Positions 56,309 to 64,000 of a stretch of 64,000 nt of DNA are shown in pieces (position 1 is the stretch's first letter; the number at the start of each line of letters is the position of its first letter). The notes below the pieces were generated by a model. It saw only the letters and a program-made list of their open reading frames with translations. It did not search any database and was not told the origin of the DNA. A program made the position numbers and the translations under genes. Source of the stretch: Hirsutella rhossiliensis (lineage: Eukaryota > Ascomycota > Sordariomycetes > Hypocreales > Ophiocordycipitaceae); contig NW_025408668.1 in the NCBI RefSeq assembly GCF_020360975.1, forward strand, positions 5,146,001 to 5,210,000, given 5' to 3'.

Positions 56309-58867
56309 TCAGCCGAGCCTCTCGTCCCAGAGCTCCAAGACCCCCTTTTCGCTCAGCTCGGGGATGAGCCTGACAAGCAGGAGCTCGAGCAGCCCGTACA
56401 CGAGATGCTTATTGCAGTACTCGTCCCCGAGCACCATCAATAGGTCCTCGATATCGTCCAGCACCCTGTCCTCCTCCTCCTTGGCAGTCCCGGGGCGCCG
56501 CTGCCACGGGCTGCCAGCACCGAAATACACGCGGGCCACCCCGCTCGGCAACATGCCCCAAATCGCGCTAGCGGCTCTGCGTCGGAGAGCGCGTAGCTCG
56601 GCCTCGGAGCATGGGGGGCACAGGGAAGACGAGCCGGGGGCGTTGTTGGGGAAGACGACGCCGCGGATGGTGCGGAGGGCGGCTGACAGACGGGCAGGCG
56701 AGAGGAGGGCTTTGATGCGGTGGGAAAGCAGCCTATCAGTGGTTAGCAAGCGACGACAGCGGCCAGCAATGTCTCTGGGAGGGGAAAGGGGGGATTCATG
56801 GACGGACGGCACACGCAAGGGATCTTCAATTCAGCGTGGCGCGAGCCAACGATGCCCGAGTCCAAACCGCTTGGCGAGGACCCCTGCGGCCACTCAACAG
56901 GTGCGGGGAGACAGGGCCGAGGCCGTGACCTGTCCCGTGCAGGTAGATCGTCTTATCAGGGCAGGATGAGACGCTGAGTAGACGAGGTGTGTGGCATGAC
57001 ATTGCCCGGACCACGAGCTTGGGGAGGCAACGGAGCTGGATAGGGGCGCGCAGTCCAAGATGGGGCGTCCGTGACCACGACACGCGTGACAGTCGATCCA
57101 AGCCCGGACGCTGCCGCTTCATAATTGCAGCATCCCATTTGGAGCTTCGGGTGGCGCGGCAGAGAGCGGGAGAGAGGATGGAGAAGCAGGACGCGACCCG
57201 CTTTCAAGCACCTACAGGCCCCTGGTCGACGTCGGCGCGTAAAATGGCCAGGCTGGTGGGATGACTGGCCCCGGACAACAAGGTGCTGCAGCCAGGGGCG
57301 GGCAAGCTGTTGCATGACACGTCAATTGGCCACGAGGGGCTGCAGAATCGGCAGCGCTTATGGACCAAAGCCCGATAGGCTCTGCTCAGAGAAGTCGGGT
57401 GATGAGAAGAAGCGGAAACGGCATCCTGGCCCCGAGATAGGCCGGGACTCCATTGCGAAGTTCGCTTGAGCTGCGCATGTCTGGTGACTGGTCCGCTATG
57501 CGCGGTGACGAGGGGCAAGAAAGGATAGCTCTCAAGGAGAAACACGAGACCAACGAAAGGACTTCTGTCGCTCACCCACCTGTCAAGTGTGCGGTCCAAG
57601 CCAGCGACGCGGCCCGGACCATGAACCGCGCCAAATTGCAGTAGTGACAGGAAGCCGCCGAGCCAGGGCATCCTGGAACTCATCTCTATCAGGTTGCCCG
57701 CGCAGCGCCATGCAGCAAAATCCAAAACAGGGACTTTGGCCGGGTGGGGTGGTCCTGGGCTCTGACCGGGCTTTCGCTCCCTGTCAGTCCCACGTGTAGC
57801 CCGTGGCGGCAGAGATGACGACATGGCCAGCGATTCGACCAGAAGCCAAATCGAGGACAGCACGGTGAATGCTAACAGCACGGTCGACCAGATGAATCTT
57901 TGGAATGACCGCATGCGCCCGTTGGTCACAGAGGCTCCCGAGTTGGGAGGTTGGGCGTCGGAAGCTGCGGTCGTCTTCTTTCCCTCGAGAGACCGTGCCA
58001 GCATGCATATACCCTCGAAGACGAGCCACGGTTGAGCTGCTTTGTTGACAAGGACGCCGGCGATGATGAGCTCGGAAAATATCTGCCCAACGAGGGCCGT
58101 TAGACATGGATTCTCGAGATCCTCGGTCGGGAGCAGCACGGCCAGCACAGCCTGGACCAGCAGCTGGCGGTAGGCGGCCTCGTTTTCTCGTTGCTCGGCT
58201 GCCGTTACCGCATCTCCAGGATCGGGCACCGGCGAAAGGAGCGGGAGCGGCCAGAGAGAGTGGTATGCTTGGTGAGGATCGATGGCCAGGGGGGGCTGCG
58301 CGGCGGGCCGATGAGCTGCGCGGTACGCTTTTCGAGTCTGAGCAGATACTTCATGGCAGGATTCTACAGGGAGCCATGCCGATTCCACCCACCTGCTACG
58401 TGCTGATCAAGCACCTCGGGTAACTCGTCGAAGACCAAGCTCTCCAAGTCCAGCTTGCGGAGCCTTTGCTCCAGGGCGCGCGAGCAGTGAGCAACGATGT
58501 GCACTATCTCGGCAACAAAGGACTCGTCGGCCGTGATGTTGCCATACCAGCTTTGCACAAAGTCGCGCAGGATGATGGCGAGAAAGGCATATAGCTCGAG
58601 ATCGACGTCGTTTCGGCTCGTCAGGGGCGGGAGCAGGTCGTGGATGGGCGGCGGGGCATCGCGTCCCTTGTCGCGCGACTGCTGGGGGCAGAGCGTCCGC
58701 CGGATGAGGGCTTGGGTCGCTCGATCAGAGAGCGGATCCGTCGTCGGCGGCCGACTGGTCCGACGATTCGCAGGCAAAGGGCGAGGGTCGAGAGGGGCCG
58801 AGGCCGAAGGCTTGAGACGCGGCGTGCCGGCTCGGGAGGGTACAGCCGACGACGCGTCGACCGTCAT
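56309..58867 (-). CDS. PXA-domain protein
   Basis: Minus-strand exons 58400-58867, 57580-58337 and 56309-56732 give 549 residues. The start at 58867 (MTVDASSAVPSRAG) is preferred; the frame is open upstream to an ATG at 59080. The PXA region begins at about residue 60 (LELYAFLAIILRDFVQSWYG, EIVHIVAHCSRALEQRLRKL, LVFDELPEVLDQH) and continues after intron 1 (AYRAAHRPAAQPPLA, TALVGQIFSELIIAGVLVNK). A hydrophobic helix (FIWSTVLLAFTVLSSIWLLV) follows, then VPVLDF, RMPWLGGFLSLLQFGA and LLSHRIKALLSP. PXA domains occur in sorting nexins and lipid-transfer proteins such as Mdm1; here no PX or RGS domain follows. Intron 2 is 847 bp, far longer than any other in the window, but its splice ends keep phase and the join gives the plausible LDR/LLSHRI. 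Confidence 0.8.
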
Positions 58868-59342
58868 GGCCGACTTGCTGGGCAGACGGTGCAGGGCGAG
58901 ACCATGGCACGGCGAGGTCTGGTAGGACTGGGGTAGGGAGAAGGCAGCTGTGGCTGTCTGTCGTTGAGCTAAGGTTGGGTCCGTGAGGTGAGGAGTGCAG
59001 TCGGCCGCCCGTTGGGCCGCAGGTGGCAGCTGCAGGCCGCTCTCGTGCTGTACAGTACATGCGCGGTGGGGCGGGTACATTTTCTGGACCGTGCACTGTG
59101 GACTCGCACAAGCATCGTCGCAGAGTACCTACTTGTCAGATTCCCCTCTCCCAGCATGTCTTTTTTATTCCTACAATATTGACACTCGGGGCCAAAGGTC
59201 ACCAAGAATCAGACTTGCATCACACAAGAGTACAGGTCAATTGGCTTGCCCCCTTGTGAGCATGCCTCACCATGCACATAGGCACTGACATGTATCCTAC
59301 ACAAGCCCTTCACGAACTGTTTCTTGTGCATGACAGCGCACT
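58868..59342. other. Intergenic region
   Basis: About 475 bp holding the promoter of the PXA gene and the 3' end of mss51, both on the minus strand. No other feature is seen. Confidence 0.5.
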
Positions 59343-60965
59343 TTACGTGTCTTTCGTCGTCGTCTCGTACCTGAACAAGCCCGTCAGCATTGCATCGTCA
59401 TAAAGGGTCCGCGTTTAGCACATACCTCTTGCCGCGGAAAGCCCATACCCCCCAGTTGCCGCAGCTAATGTCCTGAGGATCCATGTCGTTCAAATCCCAC
59501 CTGAGGCTTCGGAACTTATTCTCCCCAGGCTCCAACAGCACATCAAACTCGCCCTTTGACCGTTTCTGCACCCACTCCACATCCCGTTCCAGGTCAAATT
59601 GAGTGTATCCGGTGCTGATGATGGGCACCTTGGTCTCCAGCAGCAGCGGCAACGTCTCTTCCCACTCATGGCTACTCGCCGGGTGCCCGAGACCGGGGTG
59701 GAACAAGACGAAGCAGTCAAAGTACGGATCGTGCGGTGCAAAGTACCCCGTCCTGTGGATGGTGTGATAATAATCGACAATGGTGCTGATCTTCATCTGA
59801 TACCATACGCGATCTTCCACCACGGCCCCAAACGGGTTCGACGCGGTGCGCTCGGGCAAGGGAAACTCGTCGTCTCGGTTGGCCATGCTCTCGGGCCCAA
59901 TGAATACCAGATGCAGCCTCGCCTGCGGGAACAGGTGGGCGAGTTGCACCCATGCCGCTCGCGGTAGCGACGACTCGGCGCGCGCGCCCAGGATAAAGAG
60001 CCGCACAGGCGGTGGCTCCGGACGCAACTGGTTGATGCCGACTCCGTGTCCGGCCTTTGGGGGGTGCAGGTTGTACCTCAGGGCTATGAAGTGTGAGCCA
60101 ATATCCCGCCGTAGCCACCTCGTATACACTCACCACTTAAGCTCTTCAGCCCCTCGACGGTGAGCCTCTCCCCGGACTTGATGCTGTATGGACTCAGCTC
60201 GTGCAGCACGCTCCCAATGGTTATTGGATAGGTGAGAAGGCGTGTAATTTGTCTCATTGAGCGGTCAGAGTTGATGGCCTCGAACTCTCTTGTGTACATA
60301 AAGGTGTCCCAGTTTGTCATGTTGACAGCCGCCTCGTCAAGCTGTAGGTCTGGCAGGTTCGCCTCGTGAAAGACTCGGCCAGACCGGAGATCATGGTCGT
60401 CTTCGTTGATTTGGCGTAGAGTATCGCAGACCTCTAGATGCTTATCGTAGTGGTCCATCCAGTGCTCCTTGCTGCAATAGACAGGGATTCCACAGTCTGG
60501 ACACTCGAAATTCACATGCGCCGGTGCCATCTCTCCACCCGCTTCAGAAACGGTGTCCTGCCTCGGTGCCGTGGTCGGCAGCCTTGTCGGCTTATGATCT
60601 GGGTGTGGACAATAGGCATATTGTCTCATAAACGCTGCCCGGCGTCTGAAGTCGGGAACCGGAGACGAGGAAAAGGGATGAAACAAGTCATCTGAGCCAA
60701 GTCTCAAGGACGACGGCTGAAGCAGCTTCTCGGGAGCCGCAGCCTCGGACTTCGATTTCGCACTTGTTGTGAAAGCCCTGGCTCTCGAGAGCGGTGCCGA
60801 GGCCCATGTATGCTGTTTCGTGCAAAGTGATCTCGAGGAATCAGCCGTCTTCAGAGTTGTCTCGGTCCATGGCTTCGCAGGGTTCTTTGCGGCAGTCTGT
60901 CTGCGCAAAACTGCAGAGCAACGGCCGCACAAGCTCGAGGCTGCTTTGCGCAGTGTTTGCTCCAT
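59343..60965 (-). CDS. mss51: Mss51-like mitochondrial translational activator of COX1
   Basis: Minus-strand exons 60134-60965, 59426-60083 and 59343-59370 encode 505 residues. The N-terminus is rich in Arg/Ser/Ala and amphipathic, as in a mitochondrial presequence. An unusual MYND-type zinc finger lies at about 118-180 (CPHPDH, FECPDCGIPVYCSKEHWMDH, HLEVC). The conserved C-terminal domain follows (NMTNWDTFMYTREFEAINSD, LTYPITIGSVLHELSPYS, LFILGARAESSLP, HLVFIGPES, CGNWGVWAFRGKRY). Mss51 activates COX1 mRNA translation and joins early Cox1 assembly in mitochondria. The last intron (59371-59425) has GTATGT and CAG ends and gives the terminus RYETTTKDT; reading through gives RYVLNADPL with the stop at 59398. 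Both forms are the same length. Confidence 0.92.
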
Positions 60966-61250
60966 TCTTGAGCGGGGAGACGTCGTCGCAGAGCCCCTTG
61001 GAAGTTTGGAGAATGTGCTGCAGACTCGAGGCGAGGTGGGCAGATTATCTCAGCCAGGCCGCATCAATAGTTATTCCATCTCGCCGACACCGCGCCAAAA
61101 CTTTTTAGCTACCACAGCAGGCCGACCAAAATAGAGCTCCTCCCTGCTGCACCACAACAAAACTCACGAGATTTTTCGCCAACCATCTGGACTTGCCGGC
61201 ACACCCAAACCCTTGAAGCCGCGCAGGCTTGTCTGCGCCCAGCAGGGATC
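60966..61250. promoter_or_regulatory. Short bidirectional promoter, mss51 and rse1
   Basis: Only 285 bp separate the start codons of two divergent genes, so the transcripts must start from shared or closely spaced promoters. No TATA box or well-known factor site stands out. Confidence 0.6.
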
Positions 61251-64000
61251 ATGGCGACCACTTCAAACATGTTCCTTTACTCGCTGACGATCCAGCCCCC
61301 AAGCCATGTCGTCCAAGCAGTTCTGGGCCAGTTTGGGAATACCAAAGAGCAGCTGATAGTCACGGCCGCCGGCTCCCAGCTGACCCTGCTACGGCCGGAT
61401 CCGACTGTGGGAAAAGTTCACACTGTCCTGACCCACGATGTTTTCGGCATCGTCCGGTCGCTGGCAGCCTGTCGCGTCACTGGGAGCAGCAAGGGTGAGT
61501 TTGTACCTGAACCTACGATCGCACAGGTTGTCCGCGTCAATCGTCGCTTGATGCCACGCGCGTCCCGATGGTCATGACTGCCAATTCTGACTGCAGTGGC
61601 TAAATCGGAGTGCTAGATTTCCTCGTCGTTGCGTCCGACTCGGGGCGCGCCACCATCGTTGAATATTTGACTGAGCAGAACCGCTTCTGTCGTGTGCACA
61701 TGGAGACATATGGCAAGTCCGGTATACGAAGAGTCATTCCTGGAGAGTATCTCGTCTGCGACCCAAGGGGAAGGGCGTTCTTGGTGGCCTCGGTCGAGAA
61801 GAACAAGCTCGTCTACGTTCTGAACCGCATCGCGGGAGCTTCTGGCGAGGGCAACTTGGCAGCCGAACTCACGATATCGTCCCCTCTCGAAGCCCACAAG
61901 CCGGGCGTAATGGTCATAGCCATGGTGGCTCTGGATGTGGCGTACTTGAACCCCGTTTTTGCCGCCCTAGAGGTTGACTGCTCCGAGGTCGACCAAGACG
62001 CCACGGGACAGGCCATGGAGGAAGTGCAGACTCAGCTGGTATATTACGAGCTGGATCTCGGGTTGAATCACGTCGTTCGCAAGTGGTCGGAGACCGTGGA
62101 CCCAACCGCATCGATGCTCTTCCAAGTTCCCGGCGGCAGCGATGGCCCCAGCGGGGTGCTCGTCTGCGGGCAAGAGAGCATCACGTTCATGCACAGCAAT
62201 CAAAACCCTTTGCGCGTTCCGATTCCCCGGCGGAGAGGCGCCACAGAGGATCCTAATCGGAAACGGTTCATCGTCGCGGGCATCATGCACAAGCTCAAAG
62301 GAAGCAGCGGCGCCTTCTTCTTCCTCCTGCAGACCGAGGATGGCGATCTCTTCAAAGTCTCCATGGAGATAATCAACGACCACCGAGGGAAACCTACTGC
62401 GGACGTCAAACAGATAATCATCAAATACTTCGACACTCTCCCCGTGGCATCGAGCTTTTGCATCTTGAAGAGCGGATATCTCTATGTCGCGAGCCAATAT
62501 GGCGACGCTGGCTTCTACCAGTTTGAGAAGCTTGCCGACGACGATGACGAACTGGAGTTTAGCAGCGACAATTTCCCCGCGGATCCCCAGGCATCATACG
62601 AGCCCGTTTACTTCCACCCTCGGCCAGCGGTCAATCTCACCATGGTTCAAAGGATCCCCTCTATGAACCCGCTCATCGACTGCAAGGTCGCCAACTTAAC
62701 CGGGGAAGACGCGCCTCAAGTCTACACCGTCTGTGGGACTGGGGCACGCAGTACGTTTCGCGTGCTCAAGCACGGGCTGGACGTCACCCACATCGTCGGA
62801 TCCGAGCTCCCTGGCGCGCCGGTGGCGGTCTGGACACTCAAGTTGAACCGCAACGACAAGTACGACGCTTACATTGTTCTTTCCTTTGGCAACGGATCCC
62901 TCATTCTCAGTATTGGAGAAACGGTGGAAGAAGTGAGCGACTCTGGGTTTCTCACCGATGTGCCCACCCTAGCTGCGCAGCTGCTGGGCGACGGCGGCCT
63001 GCTTCAAGTTCACCCCAAGGGTATACGGGTCATTCGCAATGGCAAGCCGCCTGACGACTGGGAGGCGCCCCTGCATCGCTCAATCGTCGCTGCCGCTACG
63101 AATGCCCAGCAAGTCGCCATCGCGTTAAGCTCTGGCGAGATCATTTACTTCGAGGCGGACGATGAGGGCAACTTGAACGAGTTCGAGGACAAGAAGGCTA
63201 TGTCTGGAACGGTCACGTGCCTGAGCCTGGGTGAAGTGCCCGAGGGAAGACTCCGCAGCTCGTTCCTGGCCGTCGGCTGTGATGACTGCACCGTGCGCAT
63301 CCTTAGTTTGGATCACGGCGCCACGCTTGACAACAAGTCGGTTCAGGCCTTGACGGCAGCTCCCACATCCTTGGCCATCATCGCCATGGATGACTCCTCG
63401 TCCGGCGGCTCAACGCTTTATCTGCACATTGGGCTGCACTCGGGCGTCTATCTACGCACGGTGGTCGACGAGGTATCCGGCGAGCTGACAGACACCCGCC
63501 AAAGATTCCTGGGACCAAAGCAAGTCAAGCTGTTTCAGCTCACAGTGGAGGGCAAGACATGCGTTCTCGCTCTCAGCTCTCGACCTTGGCTTGGGTACCC
63601 GGATCCGATCACCAAAACCTACATGATGGCACCATTGAACTACCCAGAGCTTCAATGGGGCTGGAACTTCACGAGCGAGCAATGCGAAGAGGGCCTTGTC
63701 ACGATTCATGGACAAGACTTGAGGTTAGTGCGCGGCAAACTTTACCCTCACCTCTCAACTGTTTTGCATGATGACACAATGGACCCGATGCCCCATGGGC
63801 TATGAGGCATTATTACGCTTTATTCCAATTGTTCCTACTGACGAGCAAACGCTGTCTCCGCTCTCATTTTGCTGCATGACCTACACGAGTCCGATCATTC
63901 GCTGACCTGATCAAAAGCATCATTTCGATAGACCGTTTGGGAGTCACTCTCACCCAGAGATCGGTCCCGTTGAGCTACACCCCGAGGAAGCTTATCAAGC
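61251..64000 (+). CDS. rse1: Splicing factor 3b subunit 3 (Rse1/SF3B3), 3' end outside the window
   Basis: Exons 61251-61494, 61617-63723 and 63918 to beyond 64000 give the first 811 or so of an expected 1200 residues. Motifs: [150 protein letters not shown]. Exon 3 reads [20 protein letters not shown], which matches the family after the 194-bp intron. These are beta-propeller segments related to DDB1 and CPSF160. Rse1 is part of the U2 snRNP SF3b complex that recognises the branch point. It is intact as far as it can be read, and truncated only by the window edge. Confidence 0.96.

Noticed and set aside
60084..60133. An extension of mss51 exon 1 past the splice site, ending GECIRGGYGGILAHTS
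   Set aside because: Reading through the 50-bp intron loses the conserved ALRYNLHPP continuation; the GT-AG join restores the family sequence.

Overview
This window is a piece of a filamentous ascomycete nuclear chromosome, most likely Sordariomycetes and probably Hypocreales. Genes are GC-rich, carry short GT-AG introns of about 50-200 bp, and encode fungal housekeeping proteins (eIF3a, PP1, Rse1, Mss51, G-gamma, Rbg1/Drg1, Nto1). No bacterial-style operon, CRISPR array, rRNA or convincing tRNA was seen. Species cannot be named from the sequence alone. All exon joins below come from splice signals, reading phase and remembered family conservation, not from transcripts.

Layout. 1-9.2 kb (+): an LRR protein, then a PHD/EPL1 chromatin protein of the NuA3 Nto1/BRPF type. 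9.2-12.2 kb: long low-complexity intergenic DNA. 12.2-13.5 kb (+): the PP1 catalytic subunit. 14.1-16 kb (-): a CxxC Rdx-family selenoprotein-like protein and the heterotrimeric G-protein gamma subunit. 17.8-18.4 kb (-): a Hub1-type ubiquitin-like domain fused to an RS-rich tail, divergent from eIF3a (19.3-22.6 kb, +). 25.3-28.1 kb (+): a secreted double-WSC protein with a large cysteine-rich C-terminus. 28.6-30.6 kb: a polyprenol reductase (+) and an ALKBH6-like dioxygenase (-) that are tail to tail. 32.6-37.4 kb (+): an ankyrin/coiled-coil Hos4-like protein. 38.1-39.7 kb (+): the Drg1/Rbg1 GTPase. 39.7-53.2 kb: a gene-poor interval centred on one Ty3/gypsy chromovirus (44156-49562) with LTRs, a 5-bp target duplication and a Tf1-type self-priming signal, but a badly broken coding region. 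53.2-55.2 kb (+): a CENP-B-type HTH DNA-binding protein. 56.3-58.9 kb (-): a PXA-domain protein. 59.3-61.0 kb (-): Mss51, divergent from Rse1/SF3B3 (61.25 kb to the window end, truncated).

How the genes relate. There is no biosynthetic cluster or defence island; this is ordinary core chromosome. Loose themes are splicing (Rse1, Hub1-like, and possibly PP1), chromatin (Nto1, Hos4-like, CENP-B-like, the chromodomain retroelement), translation (eIF3a, Drg1, Mss51) and signalling or cell surface (G-gamma, PP1, the WSC protein, and the dolichol supply needed for glycosylation).

Most interesting leads: the RS-Hub1 fusion; an ALKBH6 gene whose second intron has TTAAGT where GTAAGT is expected, inside the iron-binding HxD motif; the 26-cysteine C-terminus of the WSC protein; a self-primed chromovirus with nearly identical LTRs but a shredded coding region; an eIF3a gene whose first coding exon is only the ATG; a Drg1 gene with a GC-AG intron and two 21-nt exons; and an 847-bp intron in the PXA gene. 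I found no system that I can defend as entirely new.
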